Positions 10,801 to 24,567 of a stretch of DNA of 64,000 nucleotides are shown in pieces. Positions within the stretch are counted from its first letter, which is position 1; each line of letters opens with the position of its first letter. The translations under genes and the position numbers were made by a program. The stretch covers positions 5,974,501 through 6,038,500 of the forward strand of contig NC_060028.1 in the NCBI RefSeq assembly GCF_021134715.1, written 5' to 3'. The stretch comes from Daphnia pulex. Lineage: Eukaryota > Arthropoda > Branchiopoda > Diplostraca > Daphniidae. The notes under the pieces are model-generated. The model made no database searches and was not told the DNA's origin. It saw nothing but the letters and a program-made list of their open reading frames with translations.

Positions 10801-13145
10801 TTAGAATATTACCTGTTGAAGATCTTTTTTGTTGAGCGCGGGATCATAAGTGGCTCCTTCTAATGGTTGCACAAGGAAGGGAGCAGTTCCCATGGCAATG
10901 AGTTCTACGGCATCCACCTGTCGACAGATTATTGATAGTCAGTATCACAATATCAGCGATATGGCTTCTAAATTTGAAAATCACTAAAGAGCAAACTCTA
11001 CAACACAGCTGTTACTTTTTTGCGAGGGGAGGAAGAATCATTTGTGGCTATCTTGAAAAAAATGTTATGATGTGAGGTCAGGTTTACTTTACTTTTCTTT
11101 AAATTTGGTTGTCTTATCTTTATGGTCGTTAAATATAAGATTTCTCTGCAAAACTATTGAAAGGACCTTTTTGAAAACTTATTAACCTCATTTCTCGTAA
11201 ATGCCCAAAGAGGAGGTTTCAAGGTTTCCTCTCACGGGACCTCATTTCTGAACGTGAACATATTTTGTGGGCTGTACCACAAACTAAGAGATTTGACTTT
11301 GAAAAAATAAAGATAGAACTAAGAAATGTACAGGTAAAAAAAAACTGACCTATATGTAGCCTTCAAGAAAAAGTCAAATTTCAGACAAGGTCAATGGTCT
11401 ATATACGATCTAGTTCGTCGACCTCTTTTTAAAAATGGAATTTTAAGTTTACCGTGGCTTTGATTCCTTCAGGATACATGAATCTTTTATACAAAGAATC
11501 CAGGGTATCGTCTTCGAGAACATCACATTCTCTTTGAAGCAGCACCGGTCCGGTGTCAAGTCCCTTAAAGATAGAAACATAAATAAAGCGGTGCGCAACT
11601 TCGATTGACCAGAAATTTCCATTAACTTACATCGTCGGCCCAGAAAATAGATAACCCAGCTTTAGCATCTCCTTCGATCAGAGTCCTATGAAAGACATGG
11701 AATAATATTTTAGATTAAAAATTATTAAATGGATTGAAATTTAAGTAATTAAGTGGAATCCATACCAAGCGATTGCGTTAGCGCCTCGGTGACGGGGAAG
11801 GATAGACGGATGATAAACAATACTCTTATGCTGCGGATAGTCAATTACTTCCATAGGAATGAATTGTGAGCAAAACGGAAGAACGTTCAGATTGGCCCCG
11901 ACTGATTTGTATTGCTCCAGCACCTCCGGAATGATTTGACCTTTTTGTCTCCAAGCCTTGAACTTAAAAACAGGCACGCCATCTTGACTAGCAGTTGTTG
12001 CTAGTAAAAAGTGAAAAACAGAAATGTTTGTAAATATAAAAATAACTGCTGACTTTGCAAGAATAAAAAGTTGCAATTTAAGAAATCGTTATAACATGCA
12101 CTTCTAAATAATAAACTGATTAAAAAATAAAAATAACACGAAAAAAAGAAATCCTCCCCGACGGGGAATTGAACCCCGGTCTCCCGCGTGACAGGCGGGG
12201 ATACTCACCACTATACTATCGAGGATACATAATAGGTGCATTTCACAAAGAGTAATTCGATTTTCAAAGCTAAAATTTTTGTTTAAAAAATTGGTTTGAA
12301 TTCAGTGTGGAAATTTAGCTTTTTAATGTTTTCCTTTAATTTCAAATAATTTTTCTTTTAAAAAAAGAAAAACTGCGGTTTTTATCCGAATCAATACCTT
12401 TATTGTCCTTTAATATTGTAAATTTCGTAAATTTACTCTATGTCAATCTAAATCAACTAAATGTATTACCAAGCGGATCCTCTTTGCTTCCTTGGTCAGG
12501 AATAGTAAAGACTCCGACAATGCGATGTCCATTAGATTTGACGGCTTTGTAAACTTCGACGGCGAAGAGACTCTGGCCGATGATGGCGACGTGTAAGGTT
12601 TCTTTCCCCTGAGAAGCAGAAGCGGGAGGAAACGGAAGAAAGAAAAACAAAAAGGTTTTAACACAAGAATAAACCAGTATATACTAGATCTTTCCAGTTT
12701 TAGAGTTTCTTATCCCTCCAGGCTTTACCCTCATTCCCCACGAAAACATGGCTGAACCCTCCTCAAGTCGACGCCGAAATGTCAAGACTTACTAGTTACC
12801 GAGTAACTCGATTCACGCGTAAAACAATATTTCCCGGGGTAATATTTTGTTATTATTCCGGCTTCATCGAGTAGGAATTCCCAACAATGCAGCGGAAATG
12901 CGAGGAATTGATGTTACGTGAATTAAAAATGTTACCATAAAAATATGACAATAATAAGGCATTGTCCGTACACAATTACACATAATAAGATATTATCTGT
13001 AGATTTTCAAACTCACCCGACTGGTCTACGTGTTGTCTTTGACTGATACTACATACCTCTATCTCCTACTGCGCATTTGGTTGTGTTCTAAGTTGATTAC
13101 CTAGTAACAGACTTGACAGCCTAAAAATTGACTTACAGATTGCAT
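7818..13145 (-). CDS. ALDH1L1: 10-formyltetrahydrofolate dehydrogenase (ALDH1L family)
   Basis: Eighteen coding exons can be joined in phase: 13137-13145, 12470-12608, 11766-12000, 11631-11685, 11453-11563, 10813-10917, 10424-10678, 9862-10362, 9674-9789, 9464-9594, 9308-9398, 9203-9229, 8965-9131, 8709-8902, 8521-8640, 8206-8456, 7944-8143 and 7818-7873. The product is 920 aa (human ALDH1L1 902). It has an N-terminal formyl hydrolase ([10 protein letters not shown] with H113, and D149 in DDGLDTG), an acyl-carrier domain ([10 protein letters not shown], phosphopantetheine Ser371) and a C-terminal aldehyde dehydrogenase (E691 in LELGGK, nucleophile C725 in [10 protein letters not shown]). It ends KTKCVTIEY, like its orthologues. 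It oxidises 10-formyl-THF to THF and CO2 with NADP+. The start MQSGKETLHV shows no obvious mitochondrial presequence, which favours the cytosolic form. The tiny first exon (ATGCAATCT before a perfect GTAAGT) is inferred. All catalytic residues are present. Confidence 0.93.
12141..12147 (-). terminator. Pol III terminator of the tRNA-Asp gene
   Basis: A run of seven T on the minus strand begins six bases after the tRNA 3' end, as expected for Pol III termination. Confidence 0.8.
12154..12225 (-). tRNA. tRNA-Asp (anticodon GTC)
   Basis: Seventy-two nucleotides fold as a complete cloverleaf without an intron. The 7-bp acceptor stem is TCCTCGA with TCGGGGA (one T-G pair). The D arm contains TAGTATAGTGG, the anticodon loop CTGTCAC has GTC, and the T arm is GGGGTTCAATTCCCC. 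Discriminator G, as in animal tRNA-Asp. A box (TAGTATAGTGG) and B box (GGTTCAATTCC) are intact, so it should be a working Pol III gene. It sits inside the ALDH1L intron 12001-12469, on the same strand as its host. Confidence 0.96.
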
Positions 13146-15054
13146 AACGTCGCTTGTGGTAGAAATCTGAAGGTTACTACTGATTGATTGACTTCGGAGG
13201 TGTGATCAAGGGATGATTCACGTAGTTCCGTGTGGCGATATGCGTCTTACCCCCCAAGAGACTTGACCGAAACCTTGAACCGCTAAACGATATCTGTGAT
13301 ATCTGTGCAGTGTGCACGTCCCGGTAGAGGCACATGTCAAAAAATAAAAAAAAATAAAAAGTTCTCCCACAACAACAACTACTTTCGCCATCTAACGGTC
13401 GCCATAGAAGAATGCTCTTTTTCTTTCGACGTGGACAATTTTAATTTTCGTGGCCAAAAAACTACTGAATTCTGCAGCAATCTGCATGTCGCCATTGATT
13501 TTTTAGACTTGGCCAAATAAAAAACAACTAAAACAAGTACGCTGTAGCTTATTGCGCGTCTTCTTTACATTTAAAGTAAAACCGAAGATTAAGTCGTTCG
13601 TAGATCAATTCTTTTCTTTTAAAAATCCGAGAGTCCATTTTCAACATCCGCCAAAAAATCAAAAATTGCTGAAAATTGCCAAAGCGGTCAAAGTTTGTAT
13701 CTGCTAGACTCACCGATAGACATTTCTTTTTAATGAAGTTTGCTTATGCGTTCTCACATCGTTAGTAAAATCACTGTAATTCGAAATAAACTTCCTAATA
13801 ATAACCAAATGCAAATTATCTTAAATGCAAAAGTTACTGCACGATTTAGGGTATTCCCCTTTCTCTATCTAATGCTCTTTTATATTGTCAATGAAACATA
13901 AAAGAGTCTGTTGGAAAAAGTAGAAAAAAGAATTATTTGATTTTCCACATTTTACAATAAAACCTTACTTACTTAGAAAGTTTACCAACAGTCTTTCAGC
14001 ATTTTCGAAACGTCGCATTGCATACAATATCTTATCCCAAAAGTCCCGAGTCACTGTGCAGAGATGTGCACGCTTCTAACCTTTAAATAGGCCACGCTTA
14101 AAAATTAATAAAAAGAAAAATACTTGGCAGCGAGACAGCAAAAAAGAAAAAAACCGCACTAAAAGAGGAAGCCTTAGGCAGCTGGCCAGCAGGTGTTGTA
14201 GCACACTTCGTGCTTCGTGCACTATGATTGCCATCTTTGGTACGAGACATTTTTCTTCAACGGCCTGAAAGCCAGCTTGATTTGCATATTTATTTTGAAA
14301 CTTTTCTTTAAAAAAAACTGGGACTCCAACATACCAAAATAATGGTAAATACTTTTATAATTTCAGTTTCACAATAGTATTTCGATTGATTCATTAAGTT
14401 TAGCTATTGTTTGTTTACAAAAACAAGATTTTCCCTTTGGTTAGTTGAAATATGATAGCACGTTCGGGTACTGAATTGTTGTTTGTATGAAAACCGGTTG
14501 AGCGTGTTCATGACCTTCCGAGTTCCGATAAACCTGTTGAAGTGCGTAATCACGTGGAGAAACGACCACGAGACTACTGCCGGTGTAACTCATCAACATT
14601 CTCATTTTTTTTTTAATATCAACTTTATTTTTAAAGAAATAAAAGTAAACCAGAAAAATATTTTCAGTCTAAAAAGAAATAAACACATTTATATTCTTTT
14701 TTGCATAGAAACAAACTCCACGGCCACGGCGTAATATTATGTGTATGGTGAATGGAACAAGGACGCACCATAATTTACTGTGCGCATCTTTGCGTGTTTC
14801 TTTGTTTACAACCATACATCCTCTAGTTAATAGTACACTTCACCTTGGCCTTTTAAATTTCAAAACATAAAACATGTAATTATTATCTCAAGGAATATAG
14901 AGACTCAGCAAAGAGCATTGGTGAGTTTTTTGGTCGAAACAATACGGCAAAAATGACTTGGACCGAATTTTTTAAAATTGAAACTCGATATGACTAATAC
15001 GCAGTGTGACACCTTCAGACGCTCAAATGATATATAGTAAAGTAATTTTGAAAA
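13146..15054. other. Region upstream of ALDH1L
   Basis: No recognisable gene. The part next to 13145 should contain the ALDH1L promoter and 5' UTR. Short ORFs at 13296-13520 and 14483-14734 lack domains and are AT-rich. Confidence 0.5.
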
Positions 15055-15120
15055 GAATTTCTTAAGTGCAATTAAGAAACGCCTTTCAAAATCACTTTCT
15101 TAATTGCACTTAAGAAATTC
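15055..15120. repeat. Perfect 25-bp inverted repeat with 16-nt loop
   Basis: The arms 15055-15079 and 15096-15120 are exact reverse complements (GAATTTCTTAAGTGCAATTA and onward) around a 16-nt spacer. RNA from here would form a strong hairpin. It is not part of the MITE 250 bp away. It could be a small foldback element or a miRNA-like precursor. The sequence alone does not decide. Confidence 0.85.
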
Positions 15121-15376
15121 CTTTATTATTTTGCACTGTTTCAAAATAGATTCGTTCTACCAAGACGCTGAAAAGAAAACTTCCGTAACAAGAAAGTGGA
15201 GACCGAACGTACTAGATATTCTAAACGAAGAGTTCTAAACAATAGACGTCTGGGAAATCCGGGGCGATTTTTGTTTGCAAAACCCTTTAATAGTGCTGCT
15301 TTTACATTGAAGAGAAAATTTTTATCCTTCCGAATTAGAGTTCTCAGATTCAACAGCTGCACTGTTGCGTACCGAA

Positions 15377-15649
15377 TATGGGGCTCTTCGGGATCTGTTT
15401 TATTTAGCCGATTTATCTGGCAACGCAGCATGGCGCCAGTCTTTTTTGAGGGAAGAACGGGGAGAAGAGGGAGAATGGGACGAATGGGGGAGAAGAGGAA
15501 ACGTGGGTCCCCTTTTTTTTCGTACGCCCTCCTCCCTCCCACTCGTCCCATTCTCCCTCTTCTCCCCGTTCTTCCCTCAAAAAAGACTGGCGCCATGCTG
15601 CGTTGCCAGATAAATCGGCTAAATAAAACAGATCCCGAAGAGCCCCATA
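15377..15649. mobile_element. Foldback MITE, family A, copy 1
   Basis: This 273-bp element has 107-bp terminal inverted repeats, 15377-15483 and 15543-15649. I see no mismatch between the arms, so it looks recent. The ends read TATGGGGCTCTTCGGGATC. The short centre is purine- or pyrimidine-rich. No transposase. Both strands give matching spurious ORFs (15141-15655) because of the palindrome. A second, damaged member is at 28021-28208. Confidence 0.88.
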
Positions 15650-17923
15650 CAGCACAATCGCTACCGCGCTGGTTGTTTACTTGTTTTCTCTATGGTAAAG
15701 ATCAGTGGTTAACCGCGATTACAAAATCTACTTTTTGTTTGCTTCGAATTTTATTCTCTTCTTCATGGTGTGGCTATTCAATATTGCCACTTACCCTTGA
15801 AGAAATAATGCTATAACGAAGGATCGTCTACTTGCGTTTCAAGGCAGAGACGGAAATTCAGTCGCAATTCGTTAAAAAAATCATCGCATAACAAAAACAT
15901 GATCAACAAAAAGGAAACTCGACGAATTCAGAGTTGTTGGCCAATAAGAAAGCGCTATTCCACGCAAGGCATTACCATTGGGTTTGAAAGGTTTATATAC
16001 TGAGCTTAACGACGCGTTCTTAATTTTACAAAATGGTTGGTTGGGTACCTATAGATTAACGCCGGCTTTTGTTGATTGAATTTCTACCCAAAGGCCTATA
16101 AATGCGCACTTGTATTATTTGAAAAAAAAAAGTTCTGCCATAGGCTAACAAACCTTCTTTTGCTCAAAGGCAGGCTAATTGCTGTTACGTGACAATTGGA
16201 CGAAGGCGGCTTGGTTACTTAGAAGATTGCTAGAATTAGGCTTTGACGGAATTCATCATCAACATTCGAGGATGCCAACATGCATTAGGCTATAATAACT
16301 TCTGTACCACCTGACCTTGCACCTGACTTTTTGTATCATGCTTCTGTATATTAGATGCTTATATATGAAAAAAGAAAGAAAGAAAAGAGGAAACCTGTTT
16401 GTGAACATATATGTTGTTGAAGTTTTGGGTATGGTACATGCCAAAGACGCAAATGATTAATCAATCAAACGGCACAGCGGCTGTGCCGCACAGCCCATCC
16501 ATCCAATTCAATTTAACGCTTTACGGAATTCCTTGTAAATAATAAACACCCATTGAATTTTCAATTTCGCTAATTTAGTTTTCGTTCTTCCGCAAATGCG
16601 AGCTCAAATAATGCCACGCATTGTGAAATGAATACCCTTTTACATAAAACTGAAAACGCCTTGATTTCGCTTAATTCAATACAAGGTATTTTTTTTATAC
16701 ACGCACATTTGACTATTTCAAGAACACTGCATGCGTCAGTCAACGTCTCGCCAGCATGAGAACGGGTTTGACTTCCGAGCACATAGCATCAAGGTCTTTA
16801 TCGACATCAAAGGGAAATTCTGGTCGACTGCTCGATTGCTGTACTGTAACGACGCATTTCCTGTCAATAGCTTTACAATTTAGAATCCGGTCATCTGACG
16901 GTGGCTATCCATTGTTTATGACGGGGATTATAGAATAGCCATATGATAATATTTCTGCAACATCTGGCTACTGAATATTTAAACGGCATATATGTATCAA
17001 TAAATAACACATCGATTTGTTGTATATTTCTAATGATAGCTCATTAGATTTGGTCCTTTATAATTGAGATCGTTACAAAGAAGCATGCAAAGAAGAGAAA
17101 GGATATTGGCCAATGGCATGATTGACTGGCTCGGCCAAGTCCTCGGAGGATCGATCAATGCGTGTGGTGTGCTTGCGTTATCCACCGACTATGAGTTAAT
17201 GATTTCTTAGATTTATTTTGCAAATTTGCAGTAACTAGATTAAGAACAAAAAAAAGTTAATGACTGTTTTGTCTTCTTTTTGGCTCGTCATTATTCCAAG
17301 AGTTTGAGCCAACCAAAGACTTGCTAACTCTGTCTCAAAGGGACCTTGTATTACAAACAAATATCCAACATTTTATTATTTTTATTAGTTATGGCCTGTT
17401 TTTTGTTTTGTTTTGGGATTTATTAACTTTAAAAGATATTCACGTCATAAGACATGCATGTTTGAGGTAGACGATTATCACACGAAGTGTCCCATTTCTG
17501 TAAAAATGAACGACAACTCGTGTGCAACGATGACTGTTGTAAAACACTTTCAATAAAAGTTTCCCACCTCTAATAATGTAGAAATGTGATGGTTAAATTC
17601 TTGGCCAATAAAAGAAAACCGTCATAAGGTGGTCATAGGAGAAGGACAGCTTTTTCTCATACGATAAAGTTTTGCAATCGATTTCACGAGCAGTCGTGCA
17701 GAATGCGGCAAAATGTGAAGATTTTTGCATCTCTCTTTTTACCTTGTCGGTTTCAAAAGTTGTTGCTAAACAGAACAAATATACCATGGCTTTTTATCCC
17801 GAAATGTCAGTGACCGAACTCCACTTTCCTGAAAGGAAAAACAGTTTTGACTTCACATTTATTTATTTAGTCGGAATCACAATTTGATTTGTATGCGTAT
17901 CTGATGTTATTTTGATAGAGATA
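15650..17923. other. Gene-poor stretch
   Basis: No ORF over 80 codons with a recognisable domain, no RNA gene and no clear repeat were found on either strand. Confidence 0.5.
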
Positions 17924-18289
17924 CTATCTGTAGAAATTGCCAACAGACGCCCAACTTGTGGGCGTTTTCCTGGCACGATTTACTGCTTCGTCTACACTTG
18001 ACGCCAGGGATACTTTCCGTTCTGTATAATCCAGCCAGTTGTTGTTCCTCAATACAGTCAAAAGTTGACGATGGAGGCTTCCGAGTCTTATTGATACGTC
18101 CATATTAAAACAATTATTGGCAGTGTCGAGAATTATTTGGATATTTCTTAGATTGTTGAGCTCTGATTTCGAATGCCAGTTTGACGTTTTTGCAAAGTGA
18201 AAAACTATAATTTCTCGTTTTTTGACAGTTGGGCATCTGACGTTTGACATTTTTGCTGCACCGGCTGATATTACGGTTGTGAAAGCCAA
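17924..18289 (-). CDS. Hypothetical 121-aa protein, head-to-head with HSD17B12
   Basis: A single-exon ORF of 121 codons begins 6 bp from the HSD17B12 start codon on the opposite strand. A second ATG at 18250 would give 108 aa. The predicted protein is hydrophilic, with a helical-looking middle (ELNNLRNIQIILDTANNCF) and a basic C-terminus. No signal peptide, membrane segment or known domain. I do not recognise the family. If real, its 5' UTR must overlap the HSD17B12 promoter or transcript. The ORF may also be chance. Confidence 0.35.
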   Translation of the reverse strand: MAFTTVISAGAAKMSNVRCPTVKKREIIVFHFAKTSNWHSKSELNNLRNIQIILDTANNCFNMDVSIRLGSLHRQLLTVLRNNNWLDYTERKVSLASSVDEAVNRARKTPTSWASVGNFYR

Positions 18290-18295
18290 AGAAAA

Positions 18296-20922
18296 ATGAG
18301 TGCTTTGGAAGTGATTGGTTTTCTCTTCTGCATCTATTTACTCTGGAGCATCGTCAGTGCCTTGTTCAACTTGCTATACACGTGCTACTTGGGAAATGCG
18401 TTAGGCCGTTCCATCGACGTCAAGAAACTAGGCTCGTGGGCTGGTGAGTTCATTGCCCTCGACCCTTACATTTTCTCTTACCTCATAGTTGCACACCAGT
18501 CTATGGGTCACAACTGTACTTTTTTAAAACCCCTCTACTTCCTCTTGTGTATCCCACTAAAAAAAACCCAAAAAGGCATCTTGGCTTCTTTCCATTATAT
18601 CCAGGTAAAAGTGCCTTACTGAACTGTTCCTCATTTTTCGCCACGGTTACGAAAGAAGGAAGATTCAGGCCACCGTCCTAACTAAAAAATGTTTCCCCCC
18701 CCCCCCAACCTGTTTACCTACATTTCTGACCTACATTACGCCGACCAAAGATACTTTAATACCAAACTTGTCATTAAACGAACTACCAGTTTATTAAGTT
18801 GTAACAAAACCTGTCGGTAACATTTTGAATTTGTTTTTATTATTTTAGTCATCACCGGGGCAACTGATGGAATTGGACGAGCATACGCCGAAGAGGTAAT
18901 TTTCCGTATTTTATTAATTCAAAGAATAAATTGTCAAATAATAAGGACATTGGAATATTTTTATTTATCCAGTTTGCCAGACAAGGTTTGAATGTTGTAC
19001 TTGTCAGCCGGTCGCTCTTCAAGCTCCAAAATGTTGCACGTGAGATTGGTAAGTCTAGATCCCCGCTGGCTCTCTTTCTCCCCCCTTTTCTATTTTAATT
19101 TAAAACAATCGGAGGGGAGAAATTCTTAAGTAGTCTAGGAGAAAATAGTCAGGAAGCCCCCGACTGAAGAGTTGGTATAGCAGGTCATTTCAACCCAGGC
19201 CCAAAGGGCAATGACCCAATGGGTTCTCCTCGAGAACCTGGAACACATATGAGGCCATTTTGGAAAGACAACGAAGTTTGTGCTTGACTGCTTCGCTCTC
19301 TCTCTTTCTATACGAGTGTGAGAAGTACGGTCAATAAACTAAAAGACGAGTGTGTTGCCCCGAGTACGTTACGGTCCTAATTCGCTTCGTTCGTTTACTT
19401 TTCTTGGTCGTTGTCTCCGCTATACACAACTAATTGGTATGCGTTGACTTGTCTCTGCAGAAACCCAATACGGAGTCAAGACTCGCGTTATAGACGTGGA
19501 CTTCACCAGCGGACGGGAGATCTACGACCGCATCGGTGCACAACTGCAAGACTTGGATATTGGCGTATTGGTCAACAATGTCGGCATGTCCTATAATTAT
19601 CCGGAATTCCTCTGCTATCTCCCCGATGCGGGAGCCTTTTGCACAAGATTGATGCACTGCAATATTCTGTCGGTCACTGGCATGACGCTCCTCTTGTTGC
19701 CCAAAATGGCCGAGAAGCGTAAAGGCCTTATCCTCAACGTCTCATCCGCATCTGCTGTTCTACCGTCCCCGCTACTCTCCATGTACTCCAGCACCAAGGT
19801 AAAGGGAGTTGGGAAAGTATCACGTTTGGCCCTGTGCCACTATGGAGAACATTAACCTATTGACCCTCATAGAATATCTTTTCATCATGGGAATCTATGG
19901 GGAAGGCGGATTCGGGGTAAATGAGGATGTTAGATAGTAGCAAATCAGATAATCACCCTTTGTAGGAATAATCTGTCGATGTTGGTACAGCATTTTAATT
20001 AGGTAGTCGGGCCTTTCTTTAGGTCTATAATCGAGTGATGGCCTTCGGCTTTATACAGATAACAATAGGGATAAATATTCGACAAGTTTAATTTCAAAAA
20101 GAGGAAAATGAAATGAAAATCTAAAACAGTTCTGCATTTTTCCTGGTCATCATTTGCGAGACTATGTTTAGTTCTTTACAAAGATGTGACTCAGGACCTT
20201 GAAAATGGGATATTTTATTGTTTATTAGAAAAAATTTATTTTCCAGTCACTTATCATGTTTTAACTGCTGGAAGTATACACGCAGCAACTGGTAGGATTT
20301 TGCGAAAAACCTTGAAAATTATAGGCGTGTTTGGACAAAATAGCTTCAGGCACCGAATGAAGACTGAAATCATCAACGAAAAAAAAAATGTTGTGGGTTG
20401 CTTTTGTAACCAATTACGTCACGCAGTCTTAATTCGATGCCCGGCGGGTCTTTCATACTGGCGGTTTTGTTGGATTTTCAGGCATTCGTCGAGAAATTCA
20501 GTCGTGATCTGTCACTGGAAACTCAACATTTTGGTGTGACGGTGCAATGCGTGCTGCCCAGCTTTGTGGCCACAAACATGAGCAAATTCAAGTCCAGTCT
20601 GACCGTACCCAGTCCTACCCAGTTTGTCCGGGGTCACATGAACACACTTGGGCTTGAAGTATCTTCTCCCGGTTACTGGGTTCACAAGATTCAGGTATAA
20701 CGTGTTTTTTCTTATCAGCTTTGATTTATTTTTATTGTGTATATCTAATCTTTTACTGGTTGGGAATTATTTTAGATCGGCTTTTACAACGTGGCACTGA
20801 GTTTCGTGCGACCGGTCGTTGAACGCGTCGCCTGGTACGGTCTCTTTTCCATCCGCACACGGGCTGTTAGGCGCCAGCAGCGACTCAAGATGGCGGAAGT
20901 CAAACCCCGAAAAGACGCTTAA
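18296..20922 (+). CDS. HSD17B12: Very-long-chain 3-oxoacyl-CoA reductase / 17-beta-hydroxysteroid dehydrogenase 12 type
   Basis: Six exons in phase (18296-18443, 18849-18895, 18973-19048, 19461-19798, 20482-20694, 20776-20922) encode 322 aa. The N-terminus is a hydrophobic membrane anchor. It is followed by a classical short-chain dehydrogenase fold: TGATDGIG cofactor loop across exon 2, NNVG in exon 4, catalytic Ser in NVSSAS and the active-site YSSTK. The C-terminal exon returns to a hydrophobic segment and ends in a basic tail (VKPRKDA), comparable to the lysine-rich ER-retention tail of HSD17B12. The enzyme performs the NADPH-dependent 3-keto reduction in fatty acid elongation at the ER, and orthologues can also act on steroids. 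The largest intron is 683 nt. AATAAA lies at 21111. Confidence 0.93.
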
Positions 20923-21782
20923 CGGGACTAATGTTGTTGGAGTCCAGCCGATCCAATAGATTTTCATTCCACACTTCATCGAATCCATCAAAAGGCAGTA
21001 GTAGCCTTAAGGCTCTTCACGCTTTCTTCTGCTCATTGTTGTGTAAATGACTATGACTGTATCAATTCTAGGCTCACATAATTGTTCTTCTTTTTCACCG
21101 GCTAATCATTAATAAAAATTCATACACAATATTCTGTCAGGTTATGATATTATCGATACAAATTTTATGTATTCCGTACCATTTGAAAAGTAAGGCTGGC
21201 TAAGCGCACCATCGATGGAGATGACAAACTTGAATGACAATTGAATAGGAAAATGTAAATGACATAGAAGCTCACTGTTATGGTTCTTGTGCTTCTCAAC
21301 TTATTAACAGCACATAAACTTTTAAGACTCGCGAGCAATGTGCACGTTAAACCATTTTTCTCATCTACACAACTCTACCGTTTCTCTCTGAATAACGACA
21401 ACTCTCGTGTAACGAAAACTCGGCAGTGAGCTGCACACAGAAACACAGTCTGACTATGACACTGTTTGCACTTGATAGCCTTCGTTCTTGCCAATTTGGA
21501 AGAATGGCTTCGTAAATCGGTTGCCCGCTCATGAAGATAGACAACGTAGCTACGTAGAAGAAAAAGCGAAACAACAAAGTAAGCAAAAAGAATTTTAACA
21601 TGCGACTATTTTCAAACCATCTGAGGGAATGTTTCCCGTAAGAAAGAAAACAAAAGATAAAATCCGTGGCGGCCAGGATTCCAAAGTAATTAGGAGAAAC
21701 TTCGTTCATTCGCATGAAGGAATGGAATTAAAAAAAAATAATGCGACTTTTAAAATCCGAGTACTGCGGTTGTTGTTTTTTC
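20923..21782. other. Convergent 3' flanks of HSD17B12 and the sorting nexin
   Basis: The two genes are tail-to-tail here. AATAAA at 21111-21116 is the likely plus-strand poly(A) signal. A minus-strand ORF at 21365-21715 lies where the sorting nexin 3' UTR is expected and is hydrophobic with no family match. Confidence 0.5.
21111..21116 (+). other. Polyadenylation signal of HSD17B12
   Basis: AATAAA, 189 nt after the TAA stop. Confidence 0.6.
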
Positions 21783-24191
<2,409 letters not shown>

Positions 24192-24567
24192 CTCGAAGAA
24201 TAAAAACTCAGCTTTTTACAATACCCCTGCTGCTGTGTGCTGTCAAACTGATTTCGTCTCGCCCCCTAATAACAGCTGAGAGGAATGAGTCAGTGATGAG
24301 CAGAGCTGAATCTGAAACCAAACGATAAGTTACAAAATCTGAGACCCGAGTGACATTTTAAGGCCCTAATGTTTCTTCTGTCTAGTAAGTAATGCCATCT
24401 ACTGTAGAAAGATATTAACTGCATTGGTTTGAAAGAAAAACAAAAGAAGTACGATTGTTCGAATTCGTCTGCAACGTGTATTGGTAGTAAAACACGCGAC
24501 ACGCGGTATCAATTATTTTAGAATACTGAAACTTAAATGTATACATTGTGAAACATTTATTTATGAA
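24192..24567. promoter_or_regulatory. Bidirectional promoter region between SNX9-type gene and AATF
   Basis: The two start codons lie 376 bp apart on opposite strands, so both promoters and 5' UTRs must fit here. No canonical TATA element is obvious. The divergent layout suggests shared control, which is inference. Confidence 0.55.

Noticed and set aside
15141..15816. Long ORFs on both strands (up to 206 codons)
   Set aside because: They arise from the palindromic MITE: both strands encode the same peptide, and similar peptides appear at the other MITE copy at 28 kb.
21365..21715. 116-codon minus-strand ORF
   Set aside because: Hydrophobic AT-rich reading in the expected 3' UTR of the sorting nexin, with no family match.
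24481..24567. Upstream in-frame ATG extending AATF by 29 codons
   Set aside because: The extension has no similarity to AATF, while the ATG at 24568 gives the family-typical start. The 5' part is more likely UTR.
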